Of a DNA stretch of 64,000 bases, positions 42,260 to 51,469 are shown in pieces; the first letter of the stretch is position 1; each line of letters opens with the position of its first letter. Source of the DNA: Gaoshiqia sp050298035 (GTDB lineage Bacteria > Bacteroidota > Bacteroidia > Bacteroidales > Prolixibacteraceae). A program made the translations under genes and the position numbers. The stretch lies in assembly GCA_050298035.1 (NCBI GenBank), contig JBNKTK010000001.1:1-64000 (forward strand), given 5' to 3'. The notes below the pieces were generated by a model, which worked only from the letters and a program-made list of their open reading frames with translations, did not search any database and had not been told where the DNA came from.

Positions 42260-43672
42260 ATGGCACCCGAAGAAAAACCAAATCAATACCAGGACCTGAC
42301 ATTCCGGGACCGCATGGCTACCGTTGACGAAGAAGGGAAACGGGTGTGGGTTTTCCCCAAAATGCCAAAAGGAAAACTGTACAATTACAGGCGCGTGGTG
42401 GCTTACACCCTGCTCTTGTTTTTCTACCTGGCCCCACACCTGCAACTGAACGGCAACCCGCTGATCTTTCTGAATTTTGCCGAACGCCATTTCATCTTGT
42501 TTGGAAGCACGTTCTACCCTCAGGACTTTCACCTGCTGGTATTGTCTTTCATTACGCTCCTCGTTTTCATCATTCTTTTCACCGTCATTTACGGACGGTT
42601 ATTCTGCGGTTGGGCATGCCCGCAAACTATCTTCATGGAGTTTCTGTACCGCCCAATTGAATACCTGATTGACGGCGACCGGAACAAACAACGCGAACTT
42701 GCCCGACAAGAAATGAACCCGGTGAAAGCCATCAAACGGATCGTGAAACACACGCTGTTTTTTGCCATCTCATTTTTCACGGCCCTCACTTTTTTATCTT
42801 ACATCATTGGATTTGAGAAAGTCCGCATTCTACTAAATGGTTGGCCTTTCACCAATTTTGCAGGGTTCCTGGGAATAATGGCTTTCAGCGCCGCTCACTA
42901 CTTTGTTTTCGCCTGGTTTCGCGAGCAGGTATGCTCATTGGTTTGTCCGTACGGACGCCTGCAGGGTGTTATGCTCGATCACAATTCCATTGTGGTAGCC
43001 TACGATTACAAGCGGGGCGAACCTCGCGGAAGAGGGAAAAACGAAGATAAAGGAGATTGCATTGACTGTAAAAAATGTGTCGATGTTTGCCCTACCGGAA
43101 TTGATATCCGAAACGGCACCCAGTTGGAGTGCATCAACTGCACAGCTTGCATCGATGCCTGCAACTCGGTAATGTATGCGACAAACAAGCCCAATGGATT
43201 GATCAGGTATGCTTCCGAACGATCAATTTCGGAAGGCAAAAAGAAACTGTTCAACGCCCGCGCAATAGCCTATTCGGTTGTGCTGGTCATCCTGTTGGGG
43301 GTTGTTGGTTTTGCGTTCAACATCCGGGGAGACGTGGAAACAACCATCATCCGCACCCAGGGAACCATGTTCCAGGAGTACGGCGACGATGCCTACAGCA
43401 ACCTGTACAACCTGCAAATGATCAACAAGACAAACGAACCGGCCTCAATGAGCCTGAAGCTGCTCGAACCAGAAGGCGAAATCCGCATTTTGGGCGACTC
43501 ACTTCACGTTGCCCAAGGCGAAGTGGCCAAACGCAACCTGTTGATCATCCTGAAAAGAAATATCCTCGAAAGCTCGAACACCCACATCTTAATCGGGGTT
43601 TTTGAAGGAGAGGAAATGACAGACAAAATCAGCTCGACTTTTGTTGGGCCAAACACACTGGACAACCAGTAA
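42260..43672 (+). CDS. ccoG: cbb3 oxidase accessory protein CcoG (polyferredoxin)
   Basis: CcoG is a membrane iron-sulfur protein that reduces copper for cbb3 assembly. From the ATG at 42260 the product has 470 residues, with four to five helices including 'FCGWACPQTIFMEF' and 'QVCSLVCPYGRLQGVM', then two ferredoxin clusters 'CIDCKKCVDVCP' and 'CINCTACIDACN', and a C-terminal helix leading to an immunoglobulin-like extracytoplasmic domain (about residues 350-470). The frame extends upstream to 42110 in overlap with ccoP, but that part has no family resemblance. ccoH follows after ten bases. Confidence 0.94.
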   Translation: MAPEEKPNQYQDLTFRDRMATVDEEGKRVWVFPKMPKGKLYNYRRVVAYTLLLFFYLAPHLQLNGNPLIFLNFAERHFILFGSTFYPQDFHLLVLSFITLLVFIILFTVIYGRLFCGWACPQTIFMEFLYRPIEYLIDGDRNKQRELARQEMNPVKAIKRIVKHTLFFAISFFTALTFLSYIIGFEKVRILLNGWPFTNFAGFLGIMAFSAAHYFVFAWFREQVCSLVCPYGRLQGVMLDHNSIVVAYDYKRGEPRGRGKNEDKGDCIDCKKCVDVCPTGIDIRNGTQLECINCTACIDACNSVMYATNKPNGLIRYASERSISEGKKKLFNARAIAYSVVLVILLGVVGFAFNIRGDVETTIIRTQGTMFQEYGDDAYSNLYNLQMINKTNEPASMSLKLLEPEGEIRILGDSLHVAQGEVAKRNLLIILKRNILESSNTHILIGVFEGEEMTDKISSTFVGPNTLDNQ

Positions 43673-43682
43673 ACACACACGT

Positions 43683-44129
43683 ATGAAGATCAAATTTAAC
43701 TGGGGAACCGGAATTGTTATCGCCATCGTTCTGATGGTCTCCGGAATAATGACACTGGTATTCATCGCCACAAAACAGGATTATTACCTGGTAGAAGATG
43801 ACTACTATCAAAAAGCGATTAACTACCAGGAGCAGATTGACCGTATAGACAATGCCAACCACTTGCCGGAAAAACCGACATTAACAATGAACGGGAAAAC
43901 CTTGTCATTGCAATTGCCGTCCGTGTTTAAAGGCAAAGCTGTTTCCGGCCAGGTACATATCTACAGCCCGGTGAGCAACAACCGGGACATGTCCGTTTCG
44001 CTGCAACCCGACACAGCCCTGGCACAACTTATCAGCCTTGAAAAATTACCAGAAGGCCGGTATACCGTCAAGCTTGACTGGACTGCCGACTCAACTGATT
44101 ATTACCTGGAACAAAATATAACGAGATAA
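43683..44129 (+). CDS. ccoH: cbb3 oxidase assembly protein CcoH (FixH-like)
   Basis: This 148-residue protein has one N-terminal helix ('WGTGIVIAIVLMVSGIMTLV'), then the FixH signature 'YYLVEDDYYQKAINYQEQID', and a periplasmic domain of beta strands. FixH/CcoH joins the metal-loading machinery and stays with the mature oxidase in some species. I start at 43683 rather than 43641, since the longer form puts polar residues before the helix and reads from within the end of ccoG. The next gene starts one base after its stop codon. Confidence 0.88.
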   Translation: MKIKFNWGTGIVIAIVLMVSGIMTLVFIATKQDYYLVEDDYYQKAINYQEQIDRIDNANHLPEKPTLTMNGKTLSLQLPSVFKGKAVSGQVHIYSPVSNNRDMSVSLQPDTALAQLISLEKLPEGRYTVKLDWTADSTDYYLEQNITR

Positions 44130-44130
44130 C

Positions 44131-44853
44131 ATGTTCGACCTGATAACACCACTAACAATAGGCCTTGTCGGCAGTTTTCACTGCATTGGCATGTGCGGCC
44201 CCATTGCCGTTGCGCTTCCGCTAAAAAGCCATGGCTGGGGAAATAAAGTTGCAGGCAGCATCATCTACAACCTGGGTCGGTCAATTACTTATGCCATCCT
44301 TGGGCTGATGTTCGGCTTGCTCGGCCAGGGTATTCATCTGGCCGGATTCCAGCAATGGGCATCCATTCTTCTGGGGATAATCATGATCATCAGCGTTCTG
44401 TTCCCGTATTTTTTCAAACAGAAAATCAGCCTTGGCTCGCTCTTTACCGGTTACGCCGCCCGGTTGATCAACAACCTGCGTAAACTTTTCTCGAACCGCT
44501 CGTCTTCGTCCTTATTTTTAATTGGTTTGCTGAACGGACTTTTGCCTTGCGGGTTGGTCTACGTGGCCATTGCCGGGGCAATCAACACCAACGAAATAAC
44601 CGGGGGCGCCCTTTTTATGGGCTTGTTCGGTCTGGGCACAATCCCGATGATGCTGGCGGTGTCGCTTACCGGAAATGCAGTCAGCACCGGGCTCCGGTCT
44701 AAAATGCGAAAAGCGGTTCCCTATTTCATCATATTGCTGGGCATTTTATTCGTTTTGCGCGGGCTTGCGCTTGGCATTCCGTATGTGAGCCCCAAAGCGG
44801 AAAAGCTGTCACCCAAAACAGAAATGACACCGGGAGGAAGTTGTTGTCATTAG
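44131..44853 (+). CDS. Sulfite exporter TauE/SafE-like membrane protein of the cbb3 cluster
   Basis: The 240-residue product has about six helices in two repeats; the first contains 'GSFHCIGMCGPIAVALPL' and the second 'GLLNGLLPCGLVYVAIAGAI'. This is the SafE/DsbD-like family (also called CcoH2 or YdcZ-like in cco clusters), often the last gene of such operons. The paired Cys residues in helix 1 and the C-terminal 'GGSCCH' suggest metal binding or thiol chemistry. A role in copper supply to the oxidase is inference. The operon probably ends here. Confidence 0.82.
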   Translation: MFDLITPLTIGLVGSFHCIGMCGPIAVALPLKSHGWGNKVAGSIIYNLGRSITYAILGLMFGLLGQGIHLAGFQQWASILLGIIMIISVLFPYFFKQKISLGSLFTGYAARLINNLRKLFSNRSSSSLFLIGLLNGLLPCGLVYVAIAGAINTNEITGGALFMGLFGLGTIPMMLAVSLTGNAVSTGLRSKMRKAVPYFIILLGILFVLRGLALGIPYVSPKAEKLSPKTEMTPGGSCCH

Positions 44854-45296
44854 GGGCATCCCAGATTCTACAGGCGGATAACCGGATTACCCTGTAAACA
44901 CTTTTTTCAGCCTGTAAGGCTGAAAAACAATCATGATTGTAATTAAAAAGAATAAAATCCTCTTCATTCAAAAGCGATTCCCGAGCCCACTTGAAGCCTT
45001 TCTGTCTCTCAAAAACGTTGCTACCCTGGAACTCAAAAACACATGTACCCCGACAGTGGTCTATGTCATTATAAAAAAGACCATAGCAAACACACAGGGA
45101 ATAATAATTTTCCGTTTCAAATGACCGTGATCCAAATTCTTAGTAAAAAGCTCCCTATAAAAAGCTATTGATTTACAGGTATATTAAAAAAAATGAAAAA
45201 AATATCTGATTTTATTAATAGTTGGATAAACATTACGGACTGTTTGTGGTTTCTTATCATGAAAATTGAGTTGGGATATCAAGAGATTGCTTTCTT
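44854..45296. other. 443-bp spacer between the cbb3 and caa3 operons
   Basis: No convincing gene is present; a 63-codon frame at 44933-45124 has no family resemblance. There is a 6-bp pairing TACAGG/CCTGTA near 44872-44897 and a perfect hairpin at 44903-44927. The right half is AT-rich and should contain the promoter of the caa3 operon, but I found no clean -33/-7 pair. Confidence 0.5.
44903..44927. other. Perfect 10-bp hairpin after the cbb3 operon
   Basis: TTTTTCAGCC and GGCTGAAAAA are exact reverse complements with a TGTAA loop. The T- and A-runs are inside the stem, so no free U-tail exists on either strand. It may still stop transcription weakly, or be a REP-type repeat. Confidence 0.55.
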
Positions 45297-46097
45297 ATGA
45301 GACGAACAAAACGTCAGATTTCGGTTTTATTAATCCTCATCCTTTTGCCATTGTTTTATGAATCATTTGGCCAGGAAACGGTCATTGATGACAAAACAAA
45401 AGACCCGGAAATCGGGGTTGTTGAGCATTTGGATGAATACCTTCCTACTGACATTTATTTAATTGATGAAGACAGCCAGAAAGTTGTCCTCACTGATTTG
45501 ATTGATAAGCCAACAGTTATCAACTACGTTTATTACCGTTGCCCGGGCATTTGCAGTCCGCTGATGGAAGGGCTGGCCGATGTGATGGAAAGATCGGACC
45601 TTGTTGCCGGGAAAGATTACCAGGTACTAACGATCAGTTTCGATCCGACAGAAACCATTGAACTTGGGATCAACAAAAAGAAAAACTACCTGAACCTGAT
45701 CACTAAAAAAGAATCTGTCAGCGAAGGCTGGAAATTCTTTGTATCCGACAGCGCCAGCATTGCCAAAGGAACAAATGCAATCGGGTTTAAATACAAACCA
45801 CAGGGAAACGACTTCATCCATGCTGCAAGCATCATCGTTGTGAGCCCCGATGGTAAAATAACCCGCTACCTAAATGGCATCAGCTTTTTGCCGTTCGACT
45901 TTAAGATGGCCATCATCGAAGCATCAAAAGGGCAATCGAGCCCTACAATCAATAAAGTCCTTCAGTATTGTTTTTCATTCGATCCAAAAGGACATACCTA
46001 TGTGCTTAATGTGACAAAGATATCCGGGACAATCATTTTGTTCCTGGCCATCGTCATATTCCTGATCCTGATTTTAAAACCTAAAAAGAAAAAATAA
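45297..46097 (+). CDS. SCO1/SenC-family copper chaperone
   Basis: Sco proteins deliver copper to the CuA site of cytochrome oxidase subunit II. The 266-residue product has a signal peptide (about residues 1-25), a thioredoxin-fold domain with the copper-binding C-x-x-x-C motif as Cys82 and Cys86 ('YRCPGICSPL') and the distal histidine in 'NDFIHAASIIVV', then one C-terminal transmembrane helix (about 235-260), which anchors it to the membrane. It is the first gene of the caa3 operon, 11 bases before ctaD, which fits the role. Confidence 0.92.
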   Translation: MRRTKRQISVLLILILLPLFYESFGQETVIDDKTKDPEIGVVEHLDEYLPTDIYLIDEDSQKVVLTDLIDKPTVINYVYYRCPGICSPLMEGLADVMERSDLVAGKDYQVLTISFDPTETIELGINKKKNYLNLITKKESVSEGWKFFVSDSASIAKGTNAIGFKYKPQGNDFIHAASIIVVSPDGKITRYLNGISFLPFDFKMAIIEASKGQSSPTINKVLQYCFSFDPKGHTYVLNVTKISGTIILFLAIVIFLILILKPKKKK

Positions 46098-46108
46098 ACT
46101 GTTTTTTT

Positions 46109-47722
46109 ATGCAAACGACTTCTCACATACCTTATGATGTAAGTTATCTGGACTACAAGGGGAAATTCAAAGGTCTGTTTAGTTGGATTTTTTCAACAGA
46201 CCACAAGCGGATTGCGTTGCTGTACCTCTATTCCATGATGACCATGTTTTTTGTTGGTGTCCTGCTCGGGCTCGCGATGAAACTTGAACTTATTGCTCCC
46301 GGAAAAACGGTCATGGGACCCGAGAGTTACAATGCTGTTTTCACGGTTCATGGTGTTATCATGATTTTCATGGTGGTTGTACCCGGTCTTCCGGCAGTAA
46401 TGGGCAATTTTTTGTTGCCAATTATGATCGGGGCAAAAGACGTGGCATTCCCGAAAATCAACCTGTTGTCCTGGTACTTTTATGTACTGGGGGCTCTTCT
46501 TGTAATCGCATCAGTCATTTTTGGTGACGGCAGCCCGGATACTGGCTGGACTTTTTATGCACCATACAGTTTTAAAAGTGGATCCAATTTGCTACCTGCA
46601 ATTTTTGGTGCATTTGTTTTAGGTTTCTCGTCCATCCTCACCGGCCTGAACTTTATTGTTACCATTCACCGGATGCGGGCACCAGGAATGACCTGGCTGA
46701 AAATGCCGTTGTTTCCCTGGTCGCTTTACGGAACAGCCTGGATTCAGTTGCTGGCAACTCCGGTTGTGGGGATCACACTCGTACTGGTTGCCCTTGAACG
46801 GGTTTTCAACATTGGTGTTTTCGACCCGGCATTGGGCGGCGACCCGATCCTGTACCAGCACCTGTTCTGGATTTACTCACACCCGGCCGTGTACGTGATG
46901 ATACTTCCGGCCATGGGAGCTATCTCCGAAATTATACCAACCTTCACACAAAAACATATTTTTGGCTACAAGGCCATCATCGGTTCTACCCTGGCAATTG
47001 CGTTTGTAGGCTATTTTGTTTGGGGACACCACATGTTCACGTCGGGGATGAGCGGTACGGCACAGTACACCTTCTCGCTGCTAACCTTCCTGGTTGCCAT
47101 CCCCAGTGCCATCAAAGTCTTCAACTGGATTTCAACCATGTACAAAGGTTCAATCAGCTTAGAGACACCATTTTTCTGGGCTTCTTCGTTCATCTTCGTA
47201 TTCATGGTTGGTGGTCTTTCCGGCCTGATCCTCGGATCATTGGCAACCGATGTTTATGTGCACGATACCGCATTTGTTGTGGCTCACTTCCATTTCATCG
47301 TATTTGGCGGTACCGGCTTTGCCTTCTTTGGGGCACTGCATTACTGGTTCCCCAAAATGTTCGGAAGAATGTACGATAAAAAATGGGCCAACACGGGCTG
47401 GCTGATTTTCCTTGTCGGATTCTTAGCCCTGTACTCTCCCATGTTCTATTTGGGGATGAAAGGGATGCCACGTCGTTACTATGATTACCTACCGGAATAT
47501 CATGCTGCCAATATACTTTCAACCATGGGATCGTGGGTCATGGCAACAGGCTTGATCATTATTGTTGTTAACCTTTTCCGCTCGGCCAAACACGGCCCGA
47601 CAGCCGAAAAAGATCCTTGGAACGGAAAAACACTGGAATGGACAGTTCCTTCGCCACCTCCTGTGGAGAACTTTGAAGAGATTCCGGTTATTGGAGAAAA
47701 AGATGGTCCTTACAATTACTAA
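46109..47722 (+). CDS. ctaD: Cytochrome c oxidase subunit I (caa3 type)
   Basis: CtaD holds heme a, heme a3 and CuB. The 537-residue product has 12 helices and the family ligands: His in 'FTVHGVIMIFM', 'YSHPAVYVMILP', 'WGHHMFTSG' and 'HDTAFVVAHFHFIVFGG'. The motif Tyr-Ser-His-Pro, without the glutamate that ends the D-channel in mitochondrial-type enzymes, marks an A2-type heme-copper oxidase. Order in the operon is sco, subunit I, III, IV, II, then ctaB, which differs from the usual order in which subunit II precedes subunit I. Confidence 0.97.
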   Translation: MQTTSHIPYDVSYLDYKGKFKGLFSWIFSTDHKRIALLYLYSMMTMFFVGVLLGLAMKLELIAPGKTVMGPESYNAVFTVHGVIMIFMVVVPGLPAVMGNFLLPIMIGAKDVAFPKINLLSWYFYVLGALLVIASVIFGDGSPDTGWTFYAPYSFKSGSNLLPAIFGAFVLGFSSILTGLNFIVTIHRMRAPGMTWLKMPLFPWSLYGTAWIQLLATPVVGITLVLVALERVFNIGVFDPALGGDPILYQHLFWIYSHPAVYVMILPAMGAISEIIPTFTQKHIFGYKAIIGSTLAIAFVGYFVWGHHMFTSGMSGTAQYTFSLLTFLVAIPSAIKVFNWISTMYKGSISLETPFFWASSFIFVFMVGGLSGLILGSLATDVYVHDTAFVVAHFHFIVFGGTGFAFFGALHYWFPKMFGRMYDKKWANTGWLIFLVGFLALYSPMFYLGMKGMPRRYYDYLPEYHAANILSTMGSWVMATGLIIIVVNLFRSAKHGPTAEKDPWNGKTLEWTVPSPPPVENFEEIPVIGEKDGPYNY

Positions 47723-47736
47723 CAAAACGAATACCT

Positions 47737-48354
47737 ATGTCACAAGCTATTCATCATGATGAACACTACGATGCGGAAGGCTCCAAAATAGGAATGTGGC
47801 TCTTCATTTTTACCGAGCTTCTCCTTTTTGGCGGATTATTCATCATTTATTCAGTTTACCGCTTCAAGAACCAGGATGCCTTCCAGATGGCAGGACTGGA
47901 GTTAAACACAACAATTGGAGCAATAAACACGATCATCCTGCTTGTCAGCAGTATGACCATTGCCATGTCGACATCGGCATTGCAAAAAGGCCAAAAAGGA
48001 ACAACAATCCTGTTGTTGGAAATAACTGTCATGCTGGCCTTGCTGTTCCTTGTCAATAAATATTTTGAGTGGGGCGTAAAGTTTGGTCACGGAATATGGC
48101 CGGGGTCACAACACATGTTCGACACAATGAGCCAGGGCGAAATCCTGTTTTTCGGATTATATTTCGTCATGACCGGTTTGCACGCGCTGCACATCATCGT
48201 CGGCATGATCCTGATCATCGTAACCCTGTCCAAAGTATCAAAAGGAAAGGTACATGCTGAAAGGTCGTCACTTTTAGAGAATTCCGGTCTTTACTGGCAC
48301 CTGGTCGACCTGATCTGGATTTTCCTGTTCCCATTGTTTTATTTAATTCACTAA
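47737..48354 (+). CDS. ctaE: Cytochrome c oxidase subunit III
   Basis: The 205-residue product is a five-helix subunit III. It starts with a His-rich N-terminus, then 'KIGMWLFIFTELLLFGGLF', the conserved 'TGLHALHIIVGMILI' and the C-terminal 'YWHLVDLIWIFLFPLFYL'. Subunit III stabilises subunit I and may guide O2. It begins 14 bases after ctaD and is followed by ctaF after 12 bases. Confidence 0.95.
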   Translation: MSQAIHHDEHYDAEGSKIGMWLFIFTELLLFGGLFIIYSVYRFKNQDAFQMAGLELNTTIGAINTIILLVSSMTIAMSTSALQKGQKGTTILLLEITVMLALLFLVNKYFEWGVKFGHGIWPGSQHMFDTMSQGEILFFGLYFVMTGLHALHIIVGMILIIVTLSKVSKGKVHAERSSLLENSGLYWHLVDLIWIFLFPLFYLIH

Positions 48355-48366
48355 TACCTGCGTAAT

Positions 48367-48651
48367 ATGGAAAAAGAAAAACATCATATTGTACCTTACC
48401 GGACTTACGTTTATATATTGCTTGGACTGGTTGTACTGACGTTTGGGTCTATTGAAGTGACAAGCATTGACATGGGTGGGTATTCCGTCATGGGCGCCAT
48501 GATATTCTCATCGATAAAATCGTTGCTGGTGCTAAGCTTTTTTATGCACCTCAAATTAGATAAGTCATATTTCCGGATCATGGTCGGATTTGTTGTCGCC
48601 GTTTTCCTGGCACTTATCCTCATAACCTTTTTAGATTATTATTACAGATAG
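48367..48651 (+). CDS. ctaF: Cytochrome c oxidase subunit IV
   Basis: This 94-residue protein has three transmembrane helices and the subunit IV (COX4_pro-like) pattern, with 'VLSFFMHLKLDKSYFRIMVG' in the second half. It is a structural subunit of the bacterial oxidase. The next gene starts six bases after its stop codon. Confidence 0.88.
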   Translation: MEKEKHHIVPYRTYVYILLGLVVLTFGSIEVTSIDMGGYSVMGAMIFSSIKSLLVLSFFMHLKLDKSYFRIMVGFVVAVFLALILITFLDYYYR

Positions 48652-48657
48652 AACGCT

Positions 48658-49605
48658 ATGTACATCCTAAACTCACAACAGGCATCTAACTTTGTCTCCG
48701 GGGTCGATCGAAGCTTTGTCTTCATCCTGACCATTATTTTCATATTCCTGATCGGGCTAACAGTTACCATGTTGTACTTTATATACCGGTACAACAAAAA
48801 AAGAAATCCCAAGGCTACTCAAATTGAAGGGAGTGTCACGCTCGAAATTATTTGGACCGTGATACCAACCATCCTTGTTCTGGTGATGTTTTATTACGGC
48901 TGGGCCGGTTGGATCAAAATGAAAGAACCTCCCAAGGAAACGTTCAACATCAAGGTAAACGCCCGCATGTGGAACTTCATGTTCGAATATGAGAACGGCA
49001 GGAAAACCGATACACTTTTTGTTCCTCTCGATAAAGCGGTAAAACTCGACCTGGTTTCATTTGACGTCATTCACAGCCTTTATATACCGGCATTCCGGGT
49101 TAAAGAAGATGTTGTTCCCGGATCAGACAAATTTATGTGGTTTGAACCGGAGCGGGAAGGAACCTACGAATTGTTCTGTGCCGAATACTGCGGGTTACGC
49201 CACTCATACATGTACAACTGGGTGAAAGTAATGCCCGAAGAAGAATTCAACAAGTGGTATACCGACACAACTGCGAAAGCAGCTGCAGCGACAGCAGCGG
49301 TTGAAACGCCGGCTGCATCAGGAAAACGCATCATGCAGAATATTGGCTGTCTTGCTTGTCATACCATTGACGGCAATAAGCTTGTAGGACCTTCGTTTAA
49401 AGGAATCTACGGACATGAAGTAACTGTAAAAACAGGCGGTGAGACCAGAACTGTCACCGTTGATGATGAGTACCTCAAAAAGTCAATCTTCGATCCCAAT
49501 GCCGATATTGTGGAGGGATACAACAAAGGCTTGATGCAATCGTACCAAGGGCAGTTGAGCGATGACGATGTTGCCTTGATAATTGAATATTTAAAAACCT
49601 TGTAA
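48658..49605 (+). CDS. ctaC: Cytochrome c oxidase subunit II with fused cytochrome c domain
   Basis: Subunit II accepts electrons at CuA. The 315-residue product has two N-terminal helices, a cupredoxin domain with the CuA ligands ('DVIHSLYIPAF' and 'CAEYCGLRHSYM'), an Ala-rich linker (about residues 205-220), and a C-terminal cytochrome c domain with heme motif CLACH (about 231-235) and an axial Met in 'NKGLMQSY'. The fused heme c makes this a caa3 oxidase. Its stop codon shares a base with the ctaB start codon. It is placed last among the structural genes, which is unusual. Confidence 0.96.
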   Translation: MYILNSQQASNFVSGVDRSFVFILTIIFIFLIGLTVTMLYFIYRYNKKRNPKATQIEGSVTLEIIWTVIPTILVLVMFYYGWAGWIKMKEPPKETFNIKVNARMWNFMFEYENGRKTDTLFVPLDKAVKLDLVSFDVIHSLYIPAFRVKEDVVPGSDKFMWFEPEREGTYELFCAEYCGLRHSYMYNWVKVMPEEEFNKWYTDTTAKAAAATAAVETPAASGKRIMQNIGCLACHTIDGNKLVGPSFKGIYGHEVTVKTGGETRTVTVDDEYLKKSIFDPNADIVEGYNKGLMQSYQGQLSDDDVALIIEYLKTL

Positions 49606-50480
49606 TGGCAAAAATGAGCTTCGCCTCATACCTTAAAATTATACTGGAGCTGGGCAAAGTGCGAATTTCTTTGCCCATTGCTTTATCAGCCCTCACCGGT
49701 TATGTCCTCAGAACCGGATCGATTGGCGAAGCTGGTTATTACCTTGTCCTTGGCGTGTTCTTTGTTTCGTGCAGCTCGGGTGCCATTAATCACTGGCAGG
49801 AACACAAAACCGATGCCTTGATGCCCCGCACTCAAAAACGGCCAATCCCGTCAGGTAAAATAACCCCGTTGTTCACCATTTTAACCGCAGCCGGTTATTT
49901 CATTTACGGAAGTACCCTCCTGCTGATCAACCTCCCGGTTGTTGCTTTTGTAGCCAGTGTAGTCACCCTTATTGCTTATAATGGCTTCTACACCCCGCTA
50001 AAAAAGGTCACAGCTTTTGCCGTGGTACCGGGATCGCTTGTTGGGGCATTGCCTCCATATATTGGTTGGCTGGCCGCCGGAGGCGAACTAACCAACCCGG
50101 TCATTTTCTGGGTGGCTATTTTCTTCTTTATCGGGCAAATCCCGCATTTTTGGCTCTTACTGCTCATGTTTGGCAAAGAATATAAGCTGGCAGGTTACCC
50201 AAGCTTAAACGATGTTTTCAACGACAACCAGATAAAACGGTTAAGCTACACCTGGATACTGGCAACAATAGCATCGGCACTGATCATTGCCCTGAAGGTC
50301 ATGGTTGGTTCAACAGCCATGTTCATTCTGCTGCTGTATGTTTTCTACCTCCTGTTCTCACTCACCACTCAGATTTTGGTGAAAAAGGACCTGCAAGTCA
50401 GACAGGCTTTCTTCAAACTGAATTTCCTATACCTGTTCATGATGATTGCACTGATCGCTGACAGTTTATTTAACCGCTAA
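49605..50480 (+). CDS. ctaB: Protoheme IX farnesyltransferase (heme O synthase)
   Basis: CtaB adds a farnesyl group to heme b to form heme O, the precursor of heme A. The 291-residue UbiA-family membrane protein has the prenyl-diphosphate motif 'NHWQEHKTDALMPRTQKRP' and the loop 'YNGFYTPLKKVTAF' that fits heme O synthases. About eight helices are present. No ctaA (heme A synthase) is visible in the window, so that step must be encoded elsewhere. It overlaps ctaC by one base. Confidence 0.94.
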   Translation: MAKMSFASYLKIILELGKVRISLPIALSALTGYVLRTGSIGEAGYYLVLGVFFVSCSSGAINHWQEHKTDALMPRTQKRPIPSGKITPLFTILTAAGYFIYGSTLLLINLPVVAFVASVVTLIAYNGFYTPLKKVTAFAVVPGSLVGALPPYIGWLAAGGELTNPVIFWVAIFFFIGQIPHFWLLLLMFGKEYKLAGYPSLNDVFNDNQIKRLSYTWILATIASALIIALKVMVGSTAMFILLLYVFYLLFSLTTQILVKKDLQVRQAFFKLNFLYLFMMIALIADSLFNR

Positions 50481-50495
50481 AAACAAATCAAAATC

Positions 50496-50810
50496 ATGAA
50501 ATCAACGATTTATTCACTTGTCCTTGTTTTGTTCTTCTTCCTGTCGTGCACCAATAAAAATGCAAAAGAAACCACACAACAGGAACTACCGGCACAAACT
50601 GTTGAAATTGTTTACCACGTTGAAGGTATGACCTGCGACCACTGCGAAATGTCGATTCAAAAAGGAGTAAATGAACTAAACGGAATCGAGGCAGTGGAAG
50701 CAAACCACGAAGACTCAACCACCCGGGTAATTTATGATCCGTCAAAAACCGACGAAAAAGAAATTATGGCCGCCATTGAAAAACGTGGCTACACCGTGGC
50801 GCCACAATAA
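50496..50810 (+). CDS. Lipoprotein with heavy-metal-associated (HMA) domain
   Basis: The 104-residue product has a lipoprotein signal (Cys18 after FFLS), a short polar linker, and one HMA domain from about residue 36 with the metal-binding motif 'GMTCDHC' (Cys47 and Cys50). HMA domains bind Cu(I) and are usually cytoplasmic; here the domain is exported and membrane-anchored. It starts 15 bases after ctaB and should be co-expressed with the caa3 oxidase, so a role in copper supply in the periplasm, together with Sco, is a reasonable inference. Confidence 0.88.
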   Translation: MKSTIYSLVLVLFFFLSCTNKNAKETTQQELPAQTVEIVYHVEGMTCDHCEMSIQKGVNELNGIEAVEANHEDSTTRVIYDPSKTDEKEIMAAIEKRGYTVAPQ

Positions 50811-50847
50811 ATAATCAGAAACTGTTTAAATTTTATCCTTTCATTTT

Positions 50848-50870
50848 ATTAGGTGTCTTTTTCACCTAAT
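50848..50870. other. 8-bp hairpin after the caa3 operon
   Basis: ATTAGGTG (50848-50855) and CACCTAAT (50863-50870) are exact reverse complements with a T-rich loop. It lies 38 bases after the last gene of the operon. Without a following T-run it is a weak terminator candidate. Confidence 0.4.
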
Positions 50871-51073
50871 CTTCGTTTAATTTGCCTCACGTAGGAGTTA
50901 CTATGCTCGTCAAATTTGTCTCGATTAGGCAAAAAAATCCATCCAAATAATTCTAAAAAACAAAACTAAAACAGTTTCTCACAAATTACCTCTCCCTAAC
51001 AATTATTAACGTAACATACGCAACCTAATTTCAAGTTTAGCTGTCTAAATGGTAAGAAAACAAAAACAAGACC

Positions 51074-51469
51074 ATGAAGACAGCCCTCATTATCCTGAGC
51101 CTGCTGATATTTTCCGTTATAAACAGTAGTGCAGGTAACAACCAGACAAAAAACATTTTTGGGAAAATTGTTGATAAAGAAACGCTGGAACCATTGTATG
51201 GCGTAAGCGTGAGTTTGCCAGACAGTAAAAACCCGATTGGAACAATTACCAACAGCAAAGGGGAATTCCGGCTGTGGCACCTGCCGGGAAGCAGCACCGA
51301 TTTGGTCATTAGTTGCAATGGCTACGACCCCATCAATGTAAGTATTGAAGAAATAACCATATCGGATCAGAGCGGATTGATAATCGAACTCGAAAGCAAG
51401 CACAAAGCTCCAAATAAGCAGAAATTACAGCAGCAAAGAGAAGCTGTGAAAATAAGCGGCAAGGCTTAA
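51074..51469 (+). CDS. Exported protein with a carboxypeptidase-regulatory-like domain
   Basis: The 131-residue product has a signal peptide (residues 1-21) and one CarboxypepD_reg-like beta-sandwich (about residues 28-110: 'IFGKIVDKETLEPLYGVSVS', 'GTITNSKGEFRLWHLP'). In Bacteroidota this domain usually forms the N-terminus of TonB-dependent receptors; here it stands alone and is followed by a charged tail rich in Lys and Gln. No receptor gene is next to it. Function unknown; it is convergent with the ACIII operon. Confidence 0.8.
   Translation: MKTALIILSLLIFSVINSSAGNNQTKNIFGKIVDKETLEPLYGVSVSLPDSKNPIGTITNSKGEFRLWHLPGSSTDLVISCNGYDPINVSIEEITISDQSGLIIELESKHKAPNKQKLQQQREAVKISGKA

Noticed and set aside
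44933..45124. A 63-codon frame after the cbb3 operon.
   Set aside because: No family resemblance, no partner context, and it begins in a hairpin.
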